From positions 1 through 5,312 of the forward strand of contig JACDAH010000047.1 of assembly GCA_013695505.1 (NCBI GenBank): a DNA stretch of 5,312 nt. The letters are read 5' to 3'. Numbering within the stretch: position 1 is the first letter of the stretch; each line of letters opens with the position of its first letter. This stretch comes from Chloroflexota bacterium. GTDB lineage: Bacteria > Chloroflexota > Limnocylindria > Limnocylindrales > CSP1-4. The position numbers were made by a program, and so were the translations under genes. Shown here piece by piece: positions 1 to 5,312 of this stretch. A model generated the notes under the pieces. The model was not told the DNA's origin. It ran no database searches and worked only from the letters and a program-made list of their open reading frames with translations.

Positions 1-797
1 GCGATGTGGTCGCCGCGGCCGAGACGAACGTCCGGACGCGAGACGGGATCGGCGTTCACCAGGTGGAAGGCTGGGTCCATCCCGACTCGCGTCGGCGCGG
101 CCTCGGCCGGGCGCTGCTTCATTGGACCGAGCGGCGGGCGGCCGAGGTCGCCCGGGTGGACGGCCGGCCGCAGGAGCGCGCCCTCAGCGCCTGGCCGGAC
201 CAGGACCAGGTCGGGGCGACGGCGCTCTACGACTCCGAGGGCTACCGCGTTGTTCGCTACGGCTTCCTCATGGTTCGCGATCTGGGTGCCCCGATCCGCG
301 ATGTGCCCCTGCCCGACGGCCTCGAGGTCCGGCCGGTCCGCGAAGCCGATCACCGCCGCATCTGGGATGCCGACAGCGACGCGTTCGTCGATCACTGGAA
401 CCGGGCAGAGCGGACCGAAGCCGACTTCGAGGCGTGGTTCTCTGAACCCGAGATCGACACGAGCCTGTGGCGGGTCGCGTGGGACGGCGCCGAGGTGGCG
501 GGCTCCGTCATGACGTTCATCTGGGCCAAGGAGAACGAGCAGCTCGGCATCCGCCGCGGCTGGCTGGAGCACATCAGTGTCCGTCGGCAGTGGCGGCGCC
601 GCGGGCTCGCGTCAGCCCTGATCGCCCGATCGCTCCAGGCGCTGCGCAACGCCGGGTTGACGGAGGCGGCCCTCGGCGTCGACGCCGAGAACCCGACCGG
701 AGCGCTCCGGGTCTATGAGGCCATGGGCTTTCGCCGCGAGCGAACCGGGGTCTCGTACCGCAAGGCCTTCACCGCCGACGAACCCGCCGCGGACTGA
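1..797 (+). CDS. Tandem GNAT-family N-acetyltransferase, 5'-truncated
   Basis: Probable acetyl-CoA-dependent N-acetyltransferase with two GNAT modules; cytoplasmic, substrate unknown. The frame is open to the left edge (the first whole codon is GAT at 3), and the N-terminal half of the first module is missing, so the true start lies outside. Counting from the GTG at 6, residues 22-38 carry the first acetyl-CoA motif A (VHPDSRRRGLGRALL, with the R-x-x-G-x-G core at 29-34). Residues 74-92 (ALYDSEGY..) look like the end of that fold. Residues 107-255 form a complete second GNAT module: N-terminal strand VRPVREAD, motif A at 187-206 with R197-R-R-G200-L-A202, and a C-terminal DAENPTGALRVYEAMGF motif at 226-242. 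The same two-module layout occurs in mycothiol synthase (MshD)-like proteins, but nothing visible proves that activity. It converges on the MBL gene with only 8 nt between stop codons and no terminator hairpin. The family call is firm; the substrate is open. Confidence 0.9.
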   Translation, partial: DVVAAAETNVRTRDGIGVHQVEGWVHPDSRRRGLGRALLHWTERRAAEVARVDGRPQERALSAWPDQDQVGATALYDSEGYRVVRYGFLMVRDLGAPIRDVPLPDGLEVRPVREADHRRIWDADSDAFVDHWNRAERTEADFEAWFSEPEIDTSLWRVAWDGAEVAGSVMTFIWAKENEQLGIRRGWLEHISVRRQWRRRGLASALIARSLQALRNAGLTEAALGVDAENPTGALRVYEAMGFRRERTGVSYRKAFTADEPAAD

Positions 798-805
798 CCG
801 CCGGC

Positions 806-1444
806 TCAGAGCGGCAACCGGCCGCTGCTCCGGACCATCTCAAGCCACGGTCGCTCGCGGCCGATGGTCGTCGGCGCGCCGTGACCCGGGAGCACGCCCG
901 TCATCGGCTCCAGCTCGGCGAGCCGGACGAGTGATCCAACGATGGCTTCAGCCGAGCCGCCGGGCAGGTCGACCCGGCCCCAGCCGCCCGCGAACAGCGT
1001 GTCGCCGCTGAACAGGAGGCCCTCATCGGTGGCCTGGAGGCAGACCGAGCCCGGGGTATGGCCGGGTGTGTGGAGCACGCGCAGGCGGATCGCACCGAAC
1101 CGGATCTCGCCGCCCTCGGCCAGGTCGACCGCCGGCACCGATGGCGGGATCTCGAACGGTGCCCACATGGGGCTCGGGACGGTCAGCATCTCGCGGTCCA
1201 GGGTGTGGACCGCGATGTCCGCACCGGTCGCGGCCGCAACCGCCGCGTTGTCGCCGGTGTGGTCCCAGTGACCATGGGTCGAGACGATCAGCTTGAGCGT
1301 CCAGGAGCGGTCGGCCAGCTCGTCCGCGATCCAGGCCAGTGACGGAATCGCCGTATCGATCGCGATCGCCTCACGCGAGCGCTCGTCGGCGACGATGTGG
1401 ACGTTTGTCGCCACCGGCCCGACAACCCGGGTGATCCGCTCCAT
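806..1444 (-). CDS. MBL-fold metallo-hydrolase, glyoxalase II / YcbL-like
   Basis: A 212-residue metallo-beta-lactamase-fold hydrolase, probably binding two metal ions and probably acting on a thioester or related ester in the cytoplasm. The complete ligand set is visible: H57-G-H59-W-D61-H62 (HxHxDH), H129 in HTPGHTPGS, D148 in FSGDTLFAGG, and H188 in VLPGHG. The segment SGDTLFAGGWGRVDLPGGS resembles the short type II glyoxalases (YcbL/GloC), and the protein lacks the extra C-terminal substrate domain of classical GloB, which agrees with its length. No signal peptide is seen. The ATG at 1444 gives the usual N-terminus (VVGPVATNVHIV), but its Shine-Dalgarno is weak. It starts 27 nt after the kinase stop, so it probably relies on read-through from the coxG-kinase transcript. 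The substrate is not determined; lactonase or persulfide dioxygenase relatives have similar motifs, but the length and loop motif favour the YcbL type. Confidence 0.92.
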   Translation of the reverse strand: MERITRVVGPVATNVHIVADERSREAIAIDTAIPSLAWIADELADRSWTLKLIVSTHGHWDHTGDNAAVAAATGADIAVHTLDREMLTVPSPMWAPFEIPPSVPAVDLAEGGEIRFGAIRLRVLHTPGHTPGSVCLQATDEGLLFSGDTLFAGGWGRVDLPGGSAEAIVGSLVRLAELEPMTGVLPGHGAPTTIGRERPWLEMVRSSGRLPL

Positions 1445-1471
1445 CGTTGACGCGCCGTGTCCGTCGCCGGG

Positions 1472-3343
1472 TCAGTCGATCGCCGGGCCATCGTCGGCCT
1501 CGACGAAGATCGGCAGGGCGAACCCGAACTCGGCGCCGCCGCCGGGGCGGTTCGCGGCCCACACCCGGCCGCCGGCCGATTCCACGAGGACTCGCACGAC
1601 GAACAGCCCGATCCCGGCCCCCTGGGCCATGAGCCGGGCGTCGTCGGACCGGTAGAAGAGCTCGAACAGCTGGCTGGACGCCGACGCGTCGATCCCCTTG
1701 CCCTCGTCGCCGACGCTGACCTCGACCTCATCGCCGACCCGGCGCACCGCGATCGCGATCGTGCCGCCGGGCGGGCCGTACTTGATCGCGTTCGAGATGA
1801 TGTTGCGGACGACGAGCTCGAGCGACGCGTCATCGCTGGTGACCGGCGGAAGCGCAGGCTCGACGTCGACCTCGAGGACCGATCCGGGGAAGCGCTTCCG
1901 CTTCTCGGCCACGATGCGGCTGAGGATCGGCCGAAGGAGCACCGGGTCCCGGCCGCCGACGACCACGTGACGCTCCGCCCTGGCGAGGACGAGGAGATTC
2001 TCGACGAGGCGCTCGAGCCGCTCGCTCTCGGTGATGATGTCGCCGATGATCTCCTGGCGGGTCGCCTCATCGACGTGCTCGCGACGAAGGACCTGGCTGC
2101 CGCCGTAGATCGCGGTGACCGGGGTACGGAGCTCGTGGCTGAGCATGCCCACAAAGACGTCGCGGAGCTCGTCGGCCTGCTTGCGCTCGGTGATGTCGAG
2201 GACGACGCCGATCGATCGCAGCGGTCGACGCGTCGGGCCGGGCTCGGGCTCCGTGAAGTAGGTCTGGCCATGGGTCGAGACCCAGCGGACGCTTCCATCG
2301 GGCCGGACCATCCGGTACTCATGGTCGAACGACCCGTCGCTCAATGGCGACTGGGCCGCGACAAATCGCTCGAGGGTGGTATCGCGGTCGTCCGGATGGA
2401 TGGCGGAATCCTCGGGCGACGCTGCCTCACCGTCGGTGCCGAGGATGCGATGGAGCTCCGGTGACCAGTACATCCCGGCGTTCTCGAGGTCGTAGTCATA
2501 CAGCCCGAACCCGCCGACCTCGGCCGCGAGCCGGAGGCGCTCCTCGCGCCCGCGGATCGTCTCCTCGGTCGTTCGCCGGTCGGTCGTATCCATCCCGATC
2601 CCGTGCAGCATCGTCGGCCGGCCGTCCTCGTACGTTGCCCGCCCACGGCCCTCCATCCAGCGCATCGTGCTGTCGGCGTGCTGGAACCGGAACTCCACGA
2701 CGTAGTCGTTGCCGCTCTCGATCGCGCCGGCGACTGCCGCCGAGACCGCCGCCCGGTCGTCGGCATGGACCAGCGCGAGAAACGCTCCCTCGTGCCCGGC
2801 GAAGGCGCCCGGCGGCAGGCCGAACAGCTCCTCGAGCTCCGGGCTCCACGTGACCTCCTCGGTCCGGAGGTCACGCTGCCACCAGCCGATCTGGCCACCG
2901 CGCATCGCGAGGGCCAGGGCGGACTGGGTCCGGCGCAGCTTCGCCTCGGCGTCGTGGACGGCATGGATGTCGGTCGCGGTTCCGTACCAAAGGGTGCCGC
3001 TGTCCGGCGCCGGCATCGCGATGCCGCGGCTGAGGTGCCAGCGGTATTCGCCGTCCGCCATCCGGAGGCGATGCTCGTGCTCATACTCGGTCGCGCCGGC
3101 GATGGCCGCGGACCATGCGGCGGCTGTTCCCTCGAGATCGTCGGGATGGACGATCGACTCCCACCGCCAGCCGTCGCCGTCCTCGCCGCGATGGGCGTCG
3201 TACGCCTCGATCCGGCGGCTGTACTCGATCACGATGCCGTCGGGCGTGGCCACCCAGACGAGGTGCGGGACCGCGTCGGCCAGGCCACCGAGAAAGGTTG
3301 CCACCCGGGCGCCCGTCGCCCCCCTGGTCGGCGGACGCGCCAT
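1472..3343 (-). CDS. Soluble multi-PAS sensor histidine kinase
   Basis: A 623-residue two-component sensor kinase. It has no hydrophobic segment long enough for a membrane span, so it probably senses a cytoplasmic signal. Domains in order: PAS 1 about 22-130 (PAS_3-like, with HPDDL at 66-70), PAS 2 about 138-258 (VHADD at 192-196, ending GMDTTDRR), PAS 3 about 266-388 (IHPDD at 315-319, ending VVLDITERKQ), HisKA about 391-456 with phospho-acceptor H403 in SHELRTP, and HATPase about 505-613. The ATPase boxes are intact: N box N514..N518, G1 DEGKG 546-550, F box FELF 560-563 and G2 GAGIGL 575-580, so the protein should be active. No cofactor-binding residue can be assigned to the PAS domains. 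The ATG overlaps the coxG stop as TGATG, with GAGG 4 nt upstream, which suggests translational coupling. No response regulator is encoded with it, so its partner is unknown; the nearest receiver is in the hybrid kinase further upstream on the same strand. Confidence 0.95.
   Translation of the reverse strand: MARPPTRGATGARVATFLGGLADAVPHLVWVATPDGIVIEYSRRIEAYDAHRGEDGDGWRWESIVHPDDLEGTAAAWSAAIAGATEYEHEHRLRMADGEYRWHLSRGIAMPAPDSGTLWYGTATDIHAVHDAEAKLRRTQSALALAMRGGQIGWWQRDLRTEEVTWSPELEELFGLPPGAFAGHEGAFLALVHADDRAAVSAAVAGAIESGNDYVVEFRFQHADSTMRWMEGRGRATYEDGRPTMLHGIGMDTTDRRTTEETIRGREERLRLAAEVGGFGLYDYDLENAGMYWSPELHRILGTDGEAASPEDSAIHPDDRDTTLERFVAAQSPLSDGSFDHEYRMVRPDGSVRWVSTHGQTYFTEPEPGPTRRPLRSIGVVLDITERKQADELRDVFVGMLSHELRTPVTAIYGGSQVLRREHVDEATRQEIIGDIITESERLERLVENLLVLARAERHVVVGGRDPVLLRPILSRIVAEKRKRFPGSVLEVDVEPALPPVTSDDASLELVVRNIISNAIKYGPPGGTIAIAVRRVGDEVEVSVGDEGKGIDASASSQLFELFYRSDDARLMAQGAGIGLFVVRVLVESAGGRVWAANRPGGGAEFGFALPIFVEADDGPAID
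2849..2875. repeat. Perfect 10-bp inverted repeat inside the kinase gene
   Basis: CGTGACCTCC (2849-2858) and GGAGGTCACG (2866-2875) are exact reverse complements with a 7-nt loop. In the kinase mRNA this falls in PAS 2 (residues around RTEEVTW), and the arm contains a GGAGGT sequence. It may be a coding coincidence. Confidence 0.5.
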
Positions 3344-3783
3344 CAGGCCTCGAGCTTCGACTTCATGCAGTCGAAGGTCTGGCCGATCATCTTGTTGGCC
3401 GTTCCCTCGATCAGGCGCGATCCAAGAGAGGCAAGGCTGCCCGCGATCGCCACGTCGGCGCTCCAGTCCATCCGGGTGCCGCCGGTCCGGTTGTCGCCAA
3501 GGGTCATCGTCGCCGTCGCGTCGACGGCGCTCCCGGGCGCCTGACCGTGGGCCTTGATGACCGCGTGGTCGGGGGCCGTCGTCTCGGCCATCTCCATGCT
3601 CACGACGAACCTGGCGCTGATGAAGCCGATCCCGACCTTGGCGGTCGCCTTGAAGTGGGTGTCATCGATGATCTCGATCGACTCGACGCCGGGCCCGCAC
3701 CGGCCAACCTGGTTCGGGTCGATCACGAACGCCCAGACGCGATCGCGGGGGGCATCGATGTCGACGGATCCGGCGAACTTCAT
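3343..3783 (-). CDS. CoxG-like SRPBCC (START-fold) protein
   Basis: A 146-residue SRPBCC/START-fold protein of the CoxG (carbon monoxide dehydrogenase subunit G) family. Such proteins have a hydrophobic pocket; CoxG proper is reported to serve aerobic CO dehydrogenase through membrane/quinone contact. Visible family marks: the N-terminus MKFAGSVDIDAPRDRVWAF, then DPNQVGRCGPGVESIE at 22-37 (usually CLPGVE in this family, here CGPGVE), the FKATAKVGIGFISARF strands at 44-59, and a C-terminal long helix ASLGSRLIEGTANKM at 118-132. It stops right after this helix (..CMKSKLEA), without the C-terminal extension that anchors some CoxG proteins, so it may be soluble. The start is set by GGAGGT 4 nt before the ATG and by the family N-terminus; the frame stays open far upstream but has no homology there. 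No coxM, coxS or coxL lies in the window, so a role in CO oxidation is not supported here. It heads the coxG-kinase-MBL unit and is coupled to the kinase. Confidence 0.9.
   Translation of the reverse strand: MKFAGSVDIDAPRDRVWAFVIDPNQVGRCGPGVESIEIIDDTHFKATAKVGIGFISARFVVSMEMAETTAPDHAVIKAHGQAPGSAVDATATMTLGDNRTGGTRMDWSADVAIAGSLASLGSRLIEGTANKMIGQTFDCMKSKLEA
3348..3351 (-). promoter_or_regulatory. Shine-Dalgarno of the histidine kinase inside coxG
   Basis: GAGG on the minus strand lies in the last codons of the coxG-like gene, 4 nt before the kinase ATG. Together with the one-base stop/start overlap (TGATG at 3345-3341) it supports translational coupling. Confidence 0.55.
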
Positions 3784-3787
3784 GCGG

Positions 3788-3793
3788 ACCTCC
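3788..3793 (-). promoter_or_regulatory. Shine-Dalgarno of the coxG-like gene
   Basis: GGAGGT on the minus strand, 4 nt before the ATG at 3783. It decides the start within a reading frame that is otherwise open for another 540 nt upstream. Confidence 0.75.
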
Positions 3794-3825
3794 GGTCGAT
3801 CCGGCGACGTCCGCCGGCGGGATTT

Positions 3826-3854
3826 GATCGGTGCTGCCCGATCGGCCGACCGAT
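3826..3854. promoter_or_regulatory. Operator-like pair of inverted repeats
   Basis: GATCGG (3826-3831) faces CCGATC (3838-3843) across 6 nt. The overlapping ATCGG (3841-3845) faces CCGAT (3850-3854) across 4 nt. Four copies of one half-site alternate in orientation within 29 bp, 43 to 71 bp before the coxG start. This is the usual layout of a dimeric regulator site, though a chance cluster in CGATCG-rich DNA is possible. Which regulator would bind is unknown. Confidence 0.35.
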
Positions 3855-3858
3855 GATA
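3853..3858 (-). promoter_or_regulatory. Possible -10 element for the coxG unit
   Basis: Read on the minus strand this is TATCAT, four of six matches to TATAAT, in a very GC-rich surrounding and about 70 nt before the coxG ATG. No good -35 hexamer is present at 16-18 nt upstream, so the call is weak. It abuts the ATCGG inverted repeats, which would suit repression of this promoter. Confidence 0.2.
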
Positions 3859-3990
3859 CCGGCGCGTCGACATGGCGGCCCGTGGCGTCCCCTTGGTCAT
3901 CGGGTGCCTGTGGCCCGCTTGTCGATTCGGCGCCCGCCGTTCGTCGTCCATGTGACAGGGCGGACCGGATGCGGCCGCCGAAGCGGTTCG

Positions 3991-3996
3991 AGGAGG
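3991..3996 (+). promoter_or_regulatory. Shine-Dalgarno of the VOC gene
   Basis: AGGAGG, 9 nt before the ATG at 4006. It is a near-perfect site and fixes the start of a frame that is open for about 900 nt upstream. Confidence 0.8.
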
Positions 3997-4005
3997 TCTC
4001 ATCAC

Positions 4006-4344
4006 ATGGGAACCAAGGTCATCCACGTCGAGGTCACCGGCAAGGACGGGCCCAGGCTCCAGAGGTTCTACAGCGACATCTTCGGCTGGAGCCTGGACAC
4101 GAACAATCCGGGCGGCTACGGGATGTACCGCCAGGACGACGGCCTCACCGGGGGCATCGGGGCCGCGCAGGACGGCGGCGCCGGCAACGTCACGTTCTAC
4201 GTCCACACCGACAACCCGCAGGGCGTCCTCGACAAGGTCGCCGCCAGCGGCGGCCAGGTCATCATGCCGCTCACCGAGGTCGCTCCGGAGACGACGATCG
4301 CCCTGTTCGCGGATCCCGAAGGGCACGTCGTCGGGATCATGTAG
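4006..4344 (+). CDS. VOC-family (glyoxalase/bleomycin-resistance fold) protein
   Basis: A 112-residue single vicinal-oxygen-chelate module. Visible marks are the opening strand KVIHVEV with H7 and E9, the helix-turn GPRLQRFYSDIFGWSL at 15-30, the mid-protein strand NVTFYVHTDN at 61-70, the GGQVIMPLTEV hairpin at 82-92, and the closing IALFADPEGHVVGIM at 98-112. FYSDIFGW and ADPEGHVVG are typical of the small VOC proteins related to the repeated halves of CFP30B-like proteins, rather than of lactoylglutathione lyase itself. H7 and E105 sit where metal ligands often occur in VOC proteins, but the full ligand set cannot be confirmed by eye, so enzymatic activity is uncertain. The start is well supported by AGGAGG 9 nt upstream. 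It is transcribed away from the coxG unit, is apparently single-gene, and is followed by a hairpin. Two such modules normally build one active site, so a homodimer is likely. Confidence 0.9.
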   Translation: MGTKVIHVEVTGKDGPRLQRFYSDIFGWSLDTNNPGGYGMYRQDDGLTGGIGAAQDGGAGNVTFYVHTDNPQGVLDKVAASGGQVIMPLTEVAPETTIALFADPEGHVVGIM

Positions 4345-4372
4345 TCCGCTCGCCTGTGCGGGGAAGCCGGAT

Positions 4373-4399
4373 GCCGGGCCACCGGTCTGGTGGCCCGGC
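4373..4399. terminator. GC-rich hairpin between convergent VOC and hybrid kinase genes
   Basis: A perfect 11-bp stem (4373-4383 pairing with 4389-4399, GCCGGGCCACC with its complement) closes a 5-nt loop GGTCT, 29 nt after the VOC stop and 32 nt before the hybrid kinase stop. It is followed on the plus strand only by TTCT, and there is no T-run on the minus side, so it is a weak canonical terminator but well placed to end transcription in both directions. An alternative outer pairing exists between GAAGCCGG (4363-4370) and CCGGCTTC (4395-4402). Confidence 0.7.
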
Positions 4400-4430
4400 T
4401 TCTCGCCGTTCTTGCCGAGCCGTTGCCGGG

Positions 4431-5312
4431 TCAGGCGGCGGTTGGCGCGACCTCGTCGATGGCGGCCCGGACCGCGGTGACCAGGTCGCTTGGGCTGAAC
4501 GGCTTGTCGATGAACCGGGCGTCCGACGGCAGGTTCGCGCCGACGCCCGCCCCACCGGCCGTGTAGCCGGACGTGAACAGGACCCGAAGCCCGGGCCGGA
4601 GCGCCTGGAGGTGGGCGGCCAGCTCCGGGCCGGGCACGCGGGGCATGATCACGTCGGTCAGCAGAAGGTCGATCCGTCCGTCATGGGCCGCCGCGGTGGC
4701 CAGCGCACCGTCGGCTCCGCTCGCGGCGAGGACCCGGAACCCAGCTCGCTCGAGAACCCGCGTCGCAAGGACGCGGACGAGATCCTCGTCCTCCACCAGG
4801 AGGACCGTCTCGTGGCCGGGGGCCGGCACCAGACAAGGTGCGAGCGATTCAGAGGGCAGGTCGTCCGACTGCGGCAGGACGATCCGGAACGTCGTCCCGA
4901 CGCCTTCCTCCGAGTCGACCCACACGTGGCCACCGGCACCGGTGACGATGCCGTGGACGGTCGCGAGGCCGAGCCCGGTCCCCTCGTCCGGGCCCTTGGT
5001 GGTGAAGAACGGATCGAACACCCGCTCGGCCACCTCGGGCGTCATGCCCATGCCGTCATCGGCCACGGTCAGCGCGATGTACGGCCCGTCGGCCATGTCG
5101 ATGCGACCTCCAATCGCCTTCCCGTCAACCGCGATATTGGCGACCTCCACCCGGATCCGCCCGCCGTTCGGGAGCGCGTCGCGAGCATTCACCACGAGAT
5201 TGATCAGGAGCTGCTCGACCTGCGATCCGGCGATCCGGACGTGCCCTTCGTCGGTCGTGGCGAGGACGAGGTCGATGTGCTCGCCGATGAGGCCGCGGAC
5301 CATCGGCTCGAC
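4431..5312 (-). CDS. Hybrid sensor histidine kinase with C-terminal receiver, 5'-truncated
   Basis: C-terminal 293 residues of a hybrid histidine kinase. The frame runs to the right edge (the residues before the ATG at 5303 are V-E-P), so the sensor and phospho-acceptor histidine domains lie outside. Counting from that ATG, residues 1-13 (MVRGLIGEHIDLV) are the linker typical of this kinase class just after HisKA. The HATPase spans about 26-145, with N box N35..N39-A-R-D, G1 DDGMGM 82-87, F box FDPFFTTK 96-103 and G2 GTGLGL 108-113. After a linker (146-164) comes a receiver at about 165-284: acidic pocket E171-D172, phospho-acceptor D217 in LLTDVIMP, T244/S245 in FTSGY, and K267 in DKPFS. All catalytic residues are present. 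No DNA-binding output domain follows; the protein ends soon after the receiver, so the receiver probably acts in a phosphorelay or self-regulation. It lies on the same strand as, and upstream of, the coxG-kinase unit, but the VOC gene between them argues against one operon. Confidence 0.95.
   Translation of the reverse strand, partial: VEPMVRGLIGEHIDLVLATTDEGHVRIAGSQVEQLLINLVVNARDALPNGGRIRVEVANIAVDGKAIGGRIDMADGPYIALTVADDGMGMTPEVAERVFDPFFTTKGPDEGTGLGLATVHGIVTGAGGHVWVDSEEGVGTTFRIVLPQSDDLPSESLAPCLVPAPGHETVLLVEDEDLVRVLATRVLERAGFRVLAASGADGALATAAAHDGRIDLLLTDVIMPRVPGPELAAHLQALRPGLRVLFTSGYTAGGAGVGANLPSDARFIDKPFSPSDLVTAVRAAIDEVAPTAA

Larger units (their letters stand above)
3784..4005. other. Divergent intergenic region between coxG-like unit and VOC gene
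   Basis: This 222-bp non-coding stretch must hold the promoters for both the leftward coxG-kinase-MBL unit and the rightward VOC gene. It contains a Shine-Dalgarno site at each end and a cluster of ATCGG/CCGAT inverted half-sites near the coxG side. Frames on both strands remain open through it, as expected at 70% GC, but their translations are Arg/Pro-rich and match no family. No convincing consensus promoter for the VOC gene was found. Confidence 0.6.

Noticed and set aside
4..513. Alternative-frame ORF over the GNAT gene
   Set aside because: Arg/Ser/Pro-rich shadow; the GNAT frame has both acetyl-CoA motifs.
798..805. Terminator between the convergent GNAT and MBL genes
   Set aside because: Only 8 nt separate the stops and no stable hairpin with a T-run is visible there.
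1457..2464. Long plus-strand ORF (335 codons) antisense to the histidine kinase
   Set aside because: Its translation is Asp/Arg/Ala/Leu-rich with no family motif, and it mirrors kinase codons. Long antisense frames are expected at 70% GC.
1288..3084. Minus-strand alternative-frame ORFs of 344 and 247 codons inside the kinase
   Set aside because: They are Ser/Arg-rich low-complexity products of the third-position GC bias; the PAS-HisKA-HATPase frame explains this DNA.
2603..3557. Two overlapping plus-strand ORFs antisense to the kinase N-terminus and coxG
   Set aside because: Both cross the kinase/coxG junction, lack motifs or a Shine-Dalgarno, and oppose two well-supported genes.
3115..4005. 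In-frame upstream extension of the VOC gene
   Set aside because: It runs antisense to the kinase and coxG and has no homology; AGGAGG at 3991 and the VOC N-terminus fix the start at 4006.
3784..4326. In-frame upstream extension of the coxG-like gene antisense to the VOC gene
   Set aside because: The family N-terminus MKFAGS and the GGAGGT site fix the start at 3783; the extension is Arg/Pro/Asp-rich and matches nothing.
4589..4635. Imperfect 14-bp inverted repeat (one mismatch, 19-nt loop) in the receiver domain
   Set aside because: It is made of GGCC/CCGG-rich codons for Pro, Gly, Glu and Leu and is probably a by-product of high GC.
1..5312. CRISPR arrays, tRNA or rRNA genes, insertion sequences, att sites, retroelements
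   Set aside because: No regularly spaced repeats, tRNA-like cloverleaf, transposase motifs or flanking direct repeats were seen; nearly all bases belong to recognised protein genes.

Overview
The window is about 70% GC and almost entirely coding. It comes from an ordinary bacterial chromosome; I see no phage, plasmid, transposon, CRISPR or RNA-gene signature. The gene mix (tandem GNAT acetyltransferase, CoxG-like SRPBCC protein, soluble multi-PAS histidine kinases, small VOC and metallo-beta-lactamase proteins) and the codon use suggest a high-GC soil or aquatic lineage such as Chloroflexota (Limnocylindria-like) or Actinomycetota. That placement is inference; no phylogenetic marker gene is present.

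Layout: (1) 1-797 (+): 3' part of a tandem GNAT N-acetyltransferase, cut by the left edge. (2) 3783 to 806 (-): a three-gene unit, read as a CoxG-like SRPBCC lipid/quinone-type carrier (3783-3343), a soluble histidine kinase with three PAS domains (3343-1472) and a YcbL/glyoxalase-II-like metallo-beta-lactamase hydrolase (1444-806). The first pair overlaps by one base (TGATG) and the second pair is 27 nt apart, so one transcript is very likely. (3) 3784-4005: a 222-bp divergent intergenic region with strong Shine-Dalgarno sites at both ends and a cluster of ATCGG/CCGAT inverted half-sites. (4) 4006-4344 (+): a single-module 112-aa VOC protein. (5) 4373-4399: a GC-rich hairpin between convergent genes. 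(6) 5312 to 4431 (-): the C-terminal part of a hybrid histidine kinase (ATPase plus receiver), cut by the right edge.

How the genes may work together: the coupled unit joins a small-molecule-binding START-fold protein, a cytoplasmic PAS sensor kinase without its own receiver, and a metal hydrolase. The only receiver domain visible is that of the truncated hybrid kinase. A signalling link between the two kinases, or a glyoxalase-type link between the VOC and MBL proteins, is possible but unproven. The most notable features are the unusual coxG-kinase-MBL arrangement, the operator-like palindromes in front of it, and a strong local excess of the palindrome CGATCG/GCGATCGC. I do not see a clearly novel defence or mobile system here.
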